DNA of 61,393 nt, taken from Lachnospiraceae bacterium (lineage in GTDB: Bacteria; Bacillota; Clostridia; Lachnospirales; Lachnospiraceae). Of this stretch, positions 34,200-43,252 are shown one piece after another (position 1 is the first letter of the stretch; each line of letters begins with the position of its first letter). The position numbers and the translations under genes were made by a program. Below the pieces are notes generated by a model. The model had not been told where the DNA came from. It worked only from the letters and a program-made list of their open reading frames with translations, and searched no databases. Location: positions 1 to 61,393 of the forward strand of contig JAAVZR010000034.1 of assembly GCA_022791755.1 (NCBI GenBank). The letters are read 5' to 3'.

Positions 34200-35018
34200 T
34201 TAATTATTCCAGCCAACTGCGAACTGCTCTTCTTCCAGGATTCGCTGGTAAGTCTGCTCGACGAGGATATTGACATTGGCCCGGATGCGGTCATAGGTGC
34301 TCTGATGCATTTTCCACAGGCAGCGGGGATTGGCTTTCTCTTCATCGACCTGAGCGTCACGGCAGACACAATTTACATAATAATAGACGCTGGATCTTTT
34401 CAGAGGAGTACCCTCCTGGGTGACGAAGACAGAGCCGCTTTCAAGCTGTTCTCTGCGTATATAATCCATGAGCTCTTCTCTCAGAATAGGAGGCAGATAG
34501 AGGATACGGCGTTGCGTATGGTTATGGCGTTCCAGCTTTACGGAGCCCTCGGCGACGGCCTCCACAGTCAGCTGCGGCAGCTCCTGAATGCGCATACCGG
34601 CCCCGCCCATGGTTTTGATCAGGAGATAAGACTTCTCTTTATCCAGCTGTCTGGCAGCAGATAAAAGGCGCAGATACTCGGCCCGCGTCAGCTCTGGCTG
34701 GACGTCGTGGTGAGTGTGGTTAAAATCGTCGGTCTGCCATTCGCGATGGCCCAGATATTGGAGAAAACTGTTCCAGGCCGACAGGCGTGCATTGACTGTT
34801 CTCTGGGAAAAACCCTGCTCCTCCAGCCAATCCTTCCACTCGGCGCCCGTATCGGCATTGAGCCGCTTGCCCTCAGGCAGATATTCATAGAGCGAAGTAA
34901 GAATACCACGATAGCTCTGCAGTGAGCCGGGGCTGCGCCCTTTTTCCATAAGAGCGTCTAGAAAATTGTCTATCTGTTCCAAAGTCATTTGCTCCGATCT
35001 TTTCTCTCGTGCGACCAT
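34200..35018 (-). CDS. Tyrosine recombinase/integrase-like protein with atypical C-terminus
   Basis: A 272-residue protein with a SAM-like core-binding domain (about 5-95, with QSYRGILTSLYEYL and QRTVNARLSAWNSFLQYLG) and the start of a phage-integrase catalytic domain, including the first catalytic arginine in GGAGMRIQEL. The expected HxxR box and a clear C-terminal tyrosine nucleophile motif are not visible; instead the end reads NPRCLWKMHQSTYDRI and EEEQFAVGW. Either the catalytic end is diverged or it is a DNA-binding derivative. I chose the ATG at 35018 with AAAGGAG 11 bp upstream; the ATG at 35039 overlaps that site. Confidence 0.75.
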   Translation of the reverse strand: MVAREKRSEQMTLEQIDNFLDALMEKGRSPGSLQSYRGILTSLYEYLPEGKRLNADTGAEWKDWLEEQGFSQRTVNARLSAWNSFLQYLGHREWQTDDFNHTHHDVQPELTRAEYLRLLSAARQLDKEKSYLLIKTMGGAGMRIQELPQLTVEAVAEGSVKLERHNHTQRRILYLPPILREELMDYIRREQLESGSVFVTQEGTPLKRSSVYYYVNCVCRDAQVDEEKANPRCLWKMHQSTYDRIRANVNILVEQTYQRILEEEQFAVGWNN

Positions 35019-35287
35019 AGAGGCTGGTACTCCTTTCATTTAGTATACCTGGCGCCAAAAGCTTTTTGAGAGCAGTATGGAACCAGGGAAATCTGTGCGG
35101 GTGATGACGAAAAAAGTGCATTGCGGGGATAACGGAAACGGGTGACACTTCACCTCAAAAGAGGGAAGGCGGGAAATGGAATACAATGTAAGGGACGTTT
35201 GCAAAAACGTGAGAAGAAACGGGAGAAAAGAGATTGCTTCATGAGGTGTCTGCTCTGCAATATGCGAACAAGTCTCTTATAACATAA

Positions 35288-35562
35288 TACCCTCAGTGGA
35301 CAAGGGGACGCACGGTTTTGCACCACAGATTTGGGATTCTGCCGCGTTACTGTCACTCAGCGTACATCCGGTACGCTTCGTTCCAGTGCCTTGCAGAATC
35401 ACAAATCTGAGGCGCAAAACTCCTTCGGACCCCAAGTGCCGTATTCTGGTGGCTGGCAAGGCAACGAAATGAGGCGTACTGGACGTACGCCGATTGACGT
35501 TAACGCCGCCAGCTGCCAAAAGACGGCACTTGGGGCGTGTGTCCCCTTGTCCACTGAGGGTA
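35288..35562. repeat. Nested palindromic element with 22-bp terminal inverted repeats
   Basis: Perfect 22-bp terminal inverted repeats (35288-35309 and 35541-35562, beginning TACCCTCAGTGG) enclose two further long inverted repeats: 35316-35341 with 35394-35419 (26 bases, few mismatches) and 35430-35442 with 35523-35535 (13 bases, perfect). Their tips contain GCGTAC/GTACGC (35360-35376) and GGCGTAC/GTACGCC (35473-35491). The whole folds as a closing stem with two arms (three-way junction). It could be a MITE-like mobile element or a structured RNA; no transposase is present. No coding gene is evident in 35019-36002; the right part (35563-35890) is AT-rich and otherwise unremarkable. Confidence 0.8.
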
Positions 35563-35892
35563 GGGATTATGCATGTATAAATGAGCTTCTTTTGGAGAAA
35601 TCCATCGTTACTCATCGTACTCCGCGGTTTATGGTTACTTGTCAAGGTTCGATTGTTTGTAGTTATTATATCATTTTATCTTTTCGTTTGCAAGTAAAAT
35701 ATTCAAAATACAAATTTTTACATACTGAAGACATAAATTGGAAACAGAAACAAAATAAAGAATGCAAAATTGTCATTTTTTCAAAATTTTACAACTATTT
35801 GACGAAAAACGGAGAAAGCGAAGACAGAAAAAGGATGAATTTCCTGCGTCATCAGGCATCTGATAAAAAAGAATTTCCTGTGAAATATCCCC

Positions 35893-35921
35893 TTGCCTGT
35901 CTGAGAAATTTGCGGTAATCT
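35893..35921 (+). promoter_or_regulatory. Promoter of the coiled-coil membrane protein / tadA genes
   Basis: TTGCCT (35893-35898), 17-bp spacer, TAATCT (35916-35921), about 80 bp before the start codon. Confidence 0.6.
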
Positions 35922-36002
35922 ATTATAAAAGACAGGAACCAACAGATAAAAGAGACTGTTTTGCAGCGGTGCTGCGAAGAACAGTCAGGAGGAGCTTTCG
36001 AT

Positions 36003-37103
36003 ATGGCAAAGACATTTACCGACAGCGTCGCTTTTCTGACAGAGGCGAAAGAGGCGTGGATTCAGCTGGAGAATACCCGGGTGAGAAAGGCGGAGCTGGA
36101 ACTGACCTCTAAAAAACAGGCGAAGACGCTGGCCGCGGAGAAGAAGGCCGTGGAGGATCTGGTCAACACCACCGTCAAAAAGCGGGGCGATGAGCTGGCA
36201 GCCAGCTACGACGGGGAGATATCTGCGCTTCAGGATGCGATGAAGAGGATTCGCTCCAGAAGAGAGAAGGCCAAGCAGCAGAGTATGAAGGAGCGAATCG
36301 ACGCCCAGCTGGCTCCCTATAAGGCGGAGAACAGGGAGATGAACGATAAGATCAGAACTATATTCCGGCAGAACCATGTACCTCTCTTTTGCAACAGTAC
36401 CTTTTTCTACGCCCTGTATTTTCCCAGAACGGTGAAAGAGGTCCTGACTATGGCGCTTACCTTCATCATCTGCTGTGCGGGCATTCCGGCAGGGATATTC
36501 TGGCTTTTGCCAAATCGCCGTACCTGGTGGCTGTTTCTGATCTATGTGGGAGTGATTATCGTCTTCGGCGGACTGTATATCGCTGTGGGCAATATCACAA
36601 AGGATGCCCACCGGCCGGTGCTTCTGGAGGCGGGACAGGTGCGCCGCGCCATGGCAAAGAACAGAAAGAAGATGAATTCCATCGCCCGCTCGATACGCAG
36701 GGAGAAGTCCGAGGAGCACTACGACCTGAGCAGCTTTGACAGCGAGCTGGCAGAAAAGGAGAAGGAGAAAGCCGCTCTGACAGCGAAGAAGGAAGAGGCC
36801 ATGGCCTATTTTATCAGCACCACGAAACCTGCCATCACGGAGGAGATCGTCTCCGGCAGCCGGGACCGCATCGACAGGCTGGAAGAGGAACAGAAGACCA
36901 TCCAGGCGCAGCTTCTGGAAGCTGAGAACTATATTAAGACATCCTCTCTGACTCTGAGCGAGGACTATGAATCGTATATCGGGAAGGAATTCATGCAGCC
37001 GGATAAGCTGGATGCGCTGATTAAGATCCTGCAGGATAAGCAGGCGGCCAATATCACGGAGGCGGAGGCGCTGTACCGTGAACAGAGCGCGGCGCGCAGA
37101 TGA
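36003..37103 (+). CDS. Coiled-coil protein with two central membrane helices, function unknown
   Basis: A 366-residue protein not recognised. Residues about 15-125 are highly charged and predicted coiled coil (Lys/Glu-rich heptads), two adjacent membrane helices span about 145-165 and 175-200, and a second charged coiled coil covers about 220-330. No catalytic motif seen. The architecture is that of a membrane hairpin with two cytoplasmic coiled arms. AGGAGGAGC 9 bp before the ATG at 36003 fixes the start over an upstream in-frame ATG at 35961. It lies just before tadA. Confidence 0.8.
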   Translation: MAKTFTDSVAFLTEAKEAWIQLENTRVRKAELELTSKKQAKTLAAEKKAVEDLVNTTVKKRGDELAASYDGEISALQDAMKRIRSRREKAKQQSMKERIDAQLAPYKAENREMNDKIRTIFRQNHVPLFCNSTFFYALYFPRTVKEVLTMALTFIICCAGIPAGIFWLLPNRRTWWLFLIYVGVIIVFGGLYIAVGNITKDAHRPVLLEAGQVRRAMAKNRKKMNSIARSIRREKSEEHYDLSSFDSELAEKEKEKAALTAKKEEAMAYFISTTKPAITEEIVSGSRDRIDRLEEEQKTIQAQLLEAENYIKTSSLTLSEDYESYIGKEFMQPDKLDALIKILQDKQAANITEAEALYREQSAARR

Positions 37104-37210
37104 CGGCGCAGAAGAGGATGCCGGGAGCAGGGCAGGGAATGACAGAGCAGCCCGAAGGAGAGACCCCGGCGGCGGGATCCGGGAGAGACCCGAAGACGGA
37201 GGAACGATTC

Positions 37211-37675
37211 ATGAAAGAGGCGTTAAAGCAGGCCCGCAAGGCGTATGCGCTGGGAGAGTCCCCCATAGGCTGTGTCATCGTGCGGGGGGACAGAGTCGTG
37301 GCCAGAGGCTATAACCGCCGCACTACAGACCATAACACCCTGGCTCATGCCGAGGCCATAGCCATCCGCCGCGCCTGTAAAAAGGAGGGCGACTGGCGGC
37401 TGGAGGGCTGCCGCATGTATGTGACCCTGGAGCCCTGCCAGATGTGCGCCGGAGCCCTCTTACAGTGCCGGATGGATGAGGTCATCATCGGCTGCATGAG
37501 CCCGAAGTCAGGCTGTGCCGGCTCGGTGATTAATCTGTTAGAGATGGATGGCTTTAACCATAAGGTGAAAGTGGTACGCGGGGTATTGGAGGAGGAATGC
37601 GCCGGACTGATGAAGCGGTTTTTTAAAGAGCTGCGGGTGCGGCTTCGGGAGGAGAAAAGACAGATCAGATCGTGA
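37211..37675 (+). CDS. tadA: tRNA-specific adenosine deaminase TadA
   Basis: A 154-residue zinc deaminase that converts A34 to inosine in tRNA-Arg. Zinc ligands His46 (in HAEA, with proton-shuttle Glu48) and Cys76/Cys79 (EPCQMC) are all present. I chose the ATG at 37211, with GGAGG 8 bp upstream and a normal TadA length; the frame is open back to 37100, where an ATG overlaps the preceding stop, but that longer form has no ribosome site and adds a Gly/Pro-rich stretch. In Clostridia tadA is often near the SRP RNA gene and dnaX, as here. Confidence 0.93.
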   Translation: MKEALKQARKAYALGESPIGCVIVRGDRVVARGYNRRTTDHNTLAHAEAIAIRRACKKEGDWRLEGCRMYVTLEPCQMCAGALLQCRMDEVIIGCMSPKSGCAGSVINLLEMDGFNHKVKVVRGVLEEECAGLMKRFFKELRVRLREEKRQIRS

Positions 37676-37709
37676 GAGAACACGACGATGATAGAAAGGA
37701 AGAGAGAAG

Positions 37710-38543
37710 ATGGCATTTATTACTATGAACCTGATGTCCCAGTCGCTGATGCGTACGGTGCCGGTGAATGTGGTCCTGCCGGTGGATAAGATCGCATTTC
37801 CCGGGATGAAGAAGAGGCCGGAGGCGCCCTTTAAGACGCTTTACCTCTTGCATGGGGTATTTGGCAGCTACATAGACTGGGTGAACGGGACCAGAGTGCA
37901 GCGCTATGCCGACGAGAATAATCTGTGTGTGGTGATGCCCTCCGGGGACAACGCCTCCTACATCGACCGCCCGGCATCGGGAAATAACTATGGGGAATTC
38001 GTGGGCAGGGAGCTGGTGGAGCTGACCAGAAAGATCTTTCCGCTGTCTCACCGGAGAGAGGATACCTTCATCGGCGGCCTGTCCATGGGAGGCTACGGCG
38101 CGATTAGAAACGGTCTGAAATATCATGAGACCTTCGGCGCCATCGCGGCTCTGTCCTCAGCGCTTAATATGGAAGATTTTAAGAATCTCACCAACGAAAG
38201 CCCGATGATGATCTTTCGCAGGGATTTTGTGGAGGCAGTTTTTGGCGATCTGGACGAAGCGCTGGAATCCGATAAGAATCCCCGCTATCTGGTGAAGCAG
38301 CTTCTAAAGAAGAAGGCGGAGTTTCCGGCGATCTACCTGGCCTGCGGCGAGGAGGACAGCCTGCTTCACTATAATCAGGACTTTGCCGCCTTCCTGGAAG
38401 AAAACGGGGTGAAGGCCACCTTTGAAGTGGGGCCGGGAAATCATGAATGGGATTTCTGGGACCGCTATATTAAGAAGGCCATAGACTGGCTGCCTCTGGA
38501 GCGTGCAGGACAGGGGATCAACAGCGGAAATGTGGGGATCTGA
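37710..38543 (+). CDS. Esterase family protein (alpha/beta hydrolase, esterase D/tributyrin esterase type)
   Basis: A 277-residue cytoplasmic hydrolase. LLHGVFGSYIDW near the N-terminus builds the oxyanion region; the nucleophile elbow is GLSMGGYG with Ser125; a late GNHEWDFWDRY block provides the catalytic histidine. This order is typical of acetyl-ester/S-formylglutathione hydrolase-like esterases. It lies 34 bp after tadA. Substrate unknown. Confidence 0.88.
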   Translation: MAFITMNLMSQSLMRTVPVNVVLPVDKIAFPGMKKRPEAPFKTLYLLHGVFGSYIDWVNGTRVQRYADENNLCVVMPSGDNASYIDRPASGNNYGEFVGRELVELTRKIFPLSHRREDTFIGGLSMGGYGAIRNGLKYHETFGAIAALSSALNMEDFKNLTNESPMMIFRRDFVEAVFGDLDEALESDKNPRYLVKQLLKKKAEFPAIYLACGEEDSLLHYNQDFAAFLEENGVKATFEVGPGNHEWDFWDRYIKKAIDWLPLERAGQGINSGNVGI

Positions 38544-38556
38544 GAGAATTTTTTCA

Positions 38557-38585
38557 TTGACAACCGAGAAGGCAGATAGTATACT
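38557..38585 (+). promoter_or_regulatory. Promoter of the SRP RNA gene
   Basis: TTGACA (38557-38562), exactly 17 bp, TATACT (38580-38585); transcription should start at about 38592, at the 5' end of the RNA. Confidence 0.9.
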
Positions 38586-38593
38586 CTAATGGT

Positions 38594-38741
38594 ACTGTGG
38601 AGTTGCCGGGACGCAGCCGGATCTGGGTCCTGCGCAACGGGGGCCTGTGAATCGTGTCAGGTCAGGAATGGAGCAGCACTAAGCGGGAATTCCCGTGTGC
38701 CGCAGGGAAGCCGGGATTCGCTGTCCGGCAGTCTCCACAGT
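38594..38741 (+). ncRNA. ffs: Signal recognition particle RNA (4.5S/small SRP RNA)
   Basis: The conserved SRP helix-8 core is visible as GTCAGGTCAGGAATGGAGC followed by AGCACTAAGCG, with TCCTGCGCAACG on the 5' side and GTGCCGCAGGGAAGCC on the 3' side. ACTGTGGAG and CTCCACAGT form the closing stem. At about 148 nt it is shorter than the Bacillus form with a full Alu domain. It has its own strong promoter and terminator. Confidence 0.92.
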
Positions 38742-38748
38742 ATATAAG

Positions 38749-38786
38749 AACAGCCGGAGAGCGTGGCGACGCTTCCGGCTGTTTTT
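38749..38786 (+). terminator. Terminator of the SRP RNA gene
   Basis: AACAGCCGGA pairs with TCCGGCTGTT, with a nested AGCGT/ACGCT pair, followed by five to six Ts. From 38787 to 39073 I see no supported gene. Confidence 0.9.
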
Positions 38787-39073
38787 ATGTGGCTCCCGGC
38801 AGTCCCCATGCCGGAGGGGCGGAGAGATCCGTAAAGAGATCTATTTCCGGGCGGTATCTTTCAGACGATGAAACGGTGCCGGATCATGGCCAAAGATCAC
38901 CGCCGCATTCCACTTCCTTTCCGGCCGGATGAGATCACTCTGATAACGGATGAGGAACCGCCCTTTGATACATACCCCCGCTGTGTGGTGGTGAGCTGAG
39001 GGCGGGAGATTCCGTACGGCAGGAGAGCTTCTTAGTGTTTTTCAAAGAAATATTCTCCGACTCCGCGTATCTT

Positions 39074-40468
39074 TTATTTCGTCTTCTCTGCCCCGTACCC
39101 TGTGATGACTGCCGTCACCAGAATCGCCAGCATACACAGAGAATAGTAGTTGACAAATGGCACCGATGCGGGGGCCACGGCAAAGGCCTCACCAAACTGG
39201 GCCGACTGCTGGGCAGGGATCACACAGTGTACGGTCCATGGCGCCAGAAAGCAGAATACACAGCCGGTGCAGTCTAAGAGGTTCGCGCGGCGGCAGGGAT
39301 CGAGACCGGTCCGCTGCCCGGTCTCACGGACCAGGTCTCCCAATGCCACGATGGCCACGGAGATCACGCCGGTCAGCATACAGAGAAGTCCGGCAGATAC
39401 CACGATGGCAGTTTCCGTGCTGCGCCGGCCTTTTGCAAAGCGGTTTATCAGCCGGCCCACATCCTCGAAAATGCCGCTGCGCTCCATGACGCCCAACAGG
39501 GCAAAGACGGCGATCAGCATAAATACCGTCCCTGCCGTGCCGGTGACGGAGGTGATGAGCAGGCCGTCTACGGAGAATCCGCCGGGGAAGGCGATCAGAT
39601 CGGACAGGGAATAGATGCCGCCTAAAAGCCCGGCCGCGGTTCCGGACAGAATCCCCCATGACAGGGCTGTGATCAGGTGGCGGCGCAGCAGACACAATAT
39701 AATGATGACTGCCGGAACCACCAGCATGATGAGGCTCTCAGGTCTTATGGCAGTTTCGGCGGCGCCATCCAGGACAACAGGGCCTTCTGTAGTCTTTGTG
39801 AAAATAAGAAACAGAAGCAGCGCTCCGAAAGCTGCCGGAATGCTGTAACGGGTACGGGTCTTTACCACACTTCCCAGATCGGCATGCTGGGTGGCGGAGG
39901 AAGCGATGGTGGTATCGGAGATCGGTCCCAGGTTATCGCCGAAGGCTGCGCCGGATACGATGGCGCCGATCATGAATTGCGGCGTCACCCCGGCCATGAC
40001 ACCCACCGGAAACAGAATAGGGATCACAACGAAATAGGTACCCACCGACGTACCTGTGGAAAAAGCCAGAAGGCAGGTAATGAGAAAGGTGGCTGCTGCA
40101 AAGAGTCTGCCCGTGAAACCGGCTTTGATTACCAGAGCGGCAAGGGTCTGGACCACTCCGCTGGATGAGATCAGTTTTCCTGATACCGCTGCCAGAACCA
40201 CGGCCAGCACAATCACACCGAACATGGGCTTGCTCAAACCGTGAACGATGGCGTCTCCGTATGCCTTATCATCTTTTGCGAAGATAACGCCCACGATGAG
40301 CGCAATGAAGAAAGCCAGGACATAGCCGTTTACATTGGACTGGCTGAGGGCTGCCCACAGGATGACGGCGGCCGCGGCGAGAAGAGGCGCGATTCTGCCT
40401 GCTGTGCCCAGATGAAAGGAAATTCGTGTGGCCTGGATGTTTTCCGGGTTGCTGGTTTGATTTTTCAT
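39074..40468 (-). CDS. NhaC-family Na+/H+ antiporter-like transporter
   Basis: A 464-residue membrane protein with about 11-12 helices. Landmarks are STGTSVGTYFVVIPILFP, the GAAFGDNLGPISDTT motif and the C-terminal CRRANLLDCTGCVFCFLAPW stretch, all of the NhaC superfamily. Members exchange Na+ for H+ or organic anions, and some T-box-controlled members have been predicted to carry amino acids. It is the second gene of the T-box operon, 55 bp after the molybdoenzyme, which suggests it moves that enzyme's substrate or product. AGGAGG precedes the start. Confidence 0.9.
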   Translation of the reverse strand: MKNQTSNPENIQATRISFHLGTAGRIAPLLAAAAVILWAALSQSNVNGYVLAFFIALIVGVIFAKDDKAYGDAIVHGLSKPMFGVIVLAVVLAAVSGKLISSSGVVQTLAALVIKAGFTGRLFAAATFLITCLLAFSTGTSVGTYFVVIPILFPVGVMAGVTPQFMIGAIVSGAAFGDNLGPISDTTIASSATQHADLGSVVKTRTRYSIPAAFGALLLFLIFTKTTEGPVVLDGAAETAIRPESLIMLVVPAVIIILCLLRRHLITALSWGILSGTAAGLLGGIYSLSDLIAFPGGFSVDGLLITSVTGTAGTVFMLIAVFALLGVMERSGIFEDVGRLINRFAKGRRSTETAIVVSAGLLCMLTGVISVAIVALGDLVRETGQRTGLDPCRRANLLDCTGCVFCFLAPWTVHCVIPAQQSAQFGEAFAVAPASVPFVNYYSLCMLAILVTAVITGYGAEKTK

Positions 40469-40523
40469 TTTGTATCCTCCTCGTTTGGTTTGGTTGCAGG
40501 TGCTATAACAAATGTGGTCTGTC

Positions 40524-43178
40524 TTATATTCCCGTAGCGCTGCCGGCTTTCGCCCGACAGGGGACGGAAAGCGCTTTTCTGGCGCACGCTTTTACACAGG
40601 CGGGCAGAAGCCCTTCCCGGATTCGTTCTAAGCATCCGTCGCATTTGGTGAAACGATTTTGCGAATCCCGGAAAATGGCGCCCCGGGGACAGGCTTTCTG
40701 GCAGCTGCCACAGCCCAGACACCGGCTCGCGGACAGAACCACCAGGCCGGTATCTGCGTCCTTTCGGATAGCTTTCGCAGGGCAGACGGTCATGCAGACC
40801 GGAGCTTCACAGTGCAGGCAGGCGGTTCGGAGCCAGCCGCCTGTTTTTTTGTCTTTCCGGATCCGGCACAGAGGAGGTTCTCCTTGCTGCGGCCGGATAT
40901 CGTTCTGGTCCATGCAGGCGACTACACAGGCGCCGCAGCCGGTGCACAGCCGGGAATTCCACTGGGCGGCCCATATGGCTGCGGGGACCGCGCCGGACGT
41001 TTTAGCCTCGCCGACAGGCTTTTGACAGGGAGCGGCGCCGGCTTTGCGGACCTGCACCGGTATTCCGCGAAAGGCCGGAAAGCCCGAGCAGGGGTCCAGT
41101 TGCTCCTCACCGATTAACCGGTTAAAATCTGTCTGAGGAATGTCGTGATAGAGATATAAAAATCCAGGCATTCCCTCTTCGCTCAGGGTGGCCTTTCCGC
41201 AGATCGTCCCTTCTTTTGTGGAGAGATTCACCGGGTCCCCTTCCGCTATCCCCAGCCTGACTGCGTCGTCCGGATGTATTTCCACCGTGCCCTCCTCATG
41301 GAGCAGGAGGCTCCAGGGCAGATTCATCAGCCGGGAGTGAAGGAGACCGGGGCGGCGCGGCGCACTGCAAAGACAGAGCATACCGTTTTGTCTGGCATCC
41401 TCGGTTTGGGGTCTTTGATACCGGGGAAGGGGAGCCAGCCGCGGATCCGACAGCTCTTCCATGGTCAGGGAGCAGAGCTCGAACCGGCCGCTTTTTGTGG
41501 GCAGCCCCTGTGCCAGACAGCTGCCGGGAATATATTTTCTCACCGGCAGCTTTCTGGGAGCCGGAGCATTTTGGAGCTCAGTGAGAGTTATGGGCAGTTT
41601 TTCGATCAGCCGCTGGTAACAGGCATCCGGTCCGGCCCGCAAAAGAGGATCGGGAACGTCCAGAGCGTCGGCCAGCTGACAGATGATCTCTACATCCGAC
41701 CGGGCCTGTCCCAGGGGAGAGATCACCGGTTTCGTGTACCAGATGTAACCGTCCGGCCAGATTTTCAGCTCGCCGCGCTCGAAGGAGGTGCAGGCCGGAA
41801 GTATGATATCGCAGAGCTTACAGGTGTCGGTGAGAAACAGGTCGGTGTTTACCAGAAAATCGGTGTTCAGGAGCTCTCTTCGCAATCGCTGATCGGCCGG
41901 ACCGATACGATAGTTGTACCCGAATCCCAGGATTGCCCGGATCGGATACGGCTTTTTGCTTTTTAGCTGCCGCAGAAGATCATTGCTCTGGGCCTCGTCG
42001 ATCAGGCGGCTCCACAGAGGAAAACGACGTTTGCCCAGGGGTTCCGCCATGGATTTTGGGCGATGCTCATGGATAAAGCCAGGTTCGTCGATATCCAGCC
42101 CTGATGCCTGATAATTGTAATCAAAGGACAGGGGAATCTGTCCTCCCGGCCGGTCAAAGGAGCCGGTGATAGCTGACAGAGCCATGACGGCCCGGTAATT
42201 CTGAAAGCCGTTTTCGTGATGGGTCACCGGGGAGGCGCTCTCGCAGATGGACAGAGGCAGGTGCCGTCCGATCATCCGGGCCGCCTCTTCTATGAGCGCC
42301 GCCGGCACTCCGGTCTCGGCTTCGGTCCTTTGAGGGGTAAAGGAGTCCGCATACCGGCGGTATTCTTCGTAGCCGTATACGTACCGACGGATATACTCTT
42401 CATCGGTCATGCCTTCCCGAATCAGTATATGAGCCAGTCCCAGAGCCAGAGCTCCGTCGGTTCCCGGACGAAGGCGCAGATGGATATCTGCCAGGCGTCT
42501 GGCGGCCGGGGTGACGCGGGGGTCCACCAGGATGACTTTCATCCCTTCGGCCTTTCGCTTTTCCACGATCTCTGCCGCCATATCCCGGGAATAGTACGGA
42601 TGAAAGGCCCAGCCCAGGAATACGCCGGAATGGGAGACGTCGCTGTAGCACATGGTATGACCGGTCACCGTCAGCCAGTGGAGAAACGTGGCATACATAC
42701 AGTTGCTGGATTCCGTGGCATAGTTGGGTGTGCCAAAGCTGTAGGCCAGACGGTGCAGAAAGGGCCGATACCATTTGCTGTAGCCGGATACCATCATCAC
42801 GGCCTCCGGTCCCGATTCTTTTCGGATGGCGTTCAGCCGGAGGGCGATCTCCCGATATGCTTCTTCCCAGGTGATGGGTTCAAAGCGTCCCTCCCCCCGT
42901 CTTCCTGTCCGGCGAAGCGGAGTGAGAATCCGGTCCGGCCGGTACAGGTACTGGCGGTTCATCTGCCCTTTGGTACAGATATGTCCACGGCTTACGGGAT
43001 GCGTCTCCATCCCCTCTATCCGGATTATGCGCCCGTTTTGTACATAAGCGTCGAGTCCGCAGTGAAAGGACGGACAGCAGATATCACACACGGTGTGGCG
43101 GATTTCGATGTTTGTGTCTGTTCCCGGTATTTTGGCCCGGATCCGGGCTTTTATATCCTTTGGGTCATGTCCGGTCAT
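40524..43178 (-). CDS. Molybdopterin-dependent oxidoreductase fused to a four-cluster ferredoxin domain
   Basis: An 884-residue cytoplasmic protein (no Tat signal). N-terminal [4Fe-4S] site CDICCPSFHCG with a further CTKGQ cysteine, then the DMSO-reductase-type catalytic domain binding bis-MGD; Cys in ESSNCMYATF is a candidate Mo/W ligand. The molydopterin dinucleotide-binding fold lies at about 600-700. The last 170 residues are a DmsB-like ferredoxin module: CTGCGACVVAC, CLHCEAPVCMTVC, CLGCGSCQKAC and CDGCLERIREGLLPAC. Catalytic and electron-transfer subunits, usually separate, are therefore one chain. It is first in an operon with an NhaC transporter, behind a T-box leader. The substrate is unknown; catechol dehydroxylases and acetylene hydratase-like enzymes are among the related gut enzymes. 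Confidence 0.88.
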   Translation of the reverse strand: MTGHDPKDIKARIRAKIPGTDTNIEIRHTVCDICCPSFHCGLDAYVQNGRIIRIEGMETHPVSRGHICTKGQMNRQYLYRPDRILTPLRRTGRRGEGRFEPITWEEAYREIALRLNAIRKESGPEAVMMVSGYSKWYRPFLHRLAYSFGTPNYATESSNCMYATFLHWLTVTGHTMCYSDVSHSGVFLGWAFHPYYSRDMAAEIVEKRKAEGMKVILVDPRVTPAARRLADIHLRLRPGTDGALALGLAHILIREGMTDEEYIRRYVYGYEEYRRYADSFTPQRTEAETGVPAALIEEAARMIGRHLPLSICESASPVTHHENGFQNYRAVMALSAITGSFDRPGGQIPLSFDYNYQASGLDIDEPGFIHEHRPKSMAEPLGKRRFPLWSRLIDEAQSNDLLRQLKSKKPYPIRAILGFGYNYRIGPADQRLRRELLNTDFLVNTDLFLTDTCKLCDIILPACTSFERGELKIWPDGYIWYTKPVISPLGQARSDVEIICQLADALDVPDPLLRAGPDACYQRLIEKLPITLTELQNAPAPRKLPVRKYIPGSCLAQGLPTKSGRFELCSLTMEELSDPRLAPLPRYQRPQTEDARQNGMLCLCSAPRRPGLLHSRLMNLPWSLLLHEEGTVEIHPDDAVRLGIAEGDPVNLSTKEGTICGKATLSEEGMPGFLYLYHDIPQTDFNRLIGEEQLDPCSGFPAFRGIPVQVRKAGAAPCQKPVGEAKTSGAVPAAIWAAQWNSRLCTGCGACVVACMDQNDIRPQQGEPPLCRIRKDKKTGGWLRTACLHCEAPVCMTVCPAKAIRKDADTGLVVLSASRCLGCGSCQKACPRGAIFRDSQNRFTKCDGCLERIREGLLPACVKACARKALSVPCRAKAGSATGI

Positions 43179-43252
43179 ATGTGCCTCCCTGAAATATCCC
43201 TATTGGGGTGGAATTTGTCCGAAACGGTCCGGTTGATTTGCCGCCCGGACGC

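Noticed and set aside
38868..38999. 43-residue frame after the SRP RNA terminator
   Set aside because: No ribosome site, no promoter seen and no recognisable motif; it could be a gene remnant but cannot be supported.
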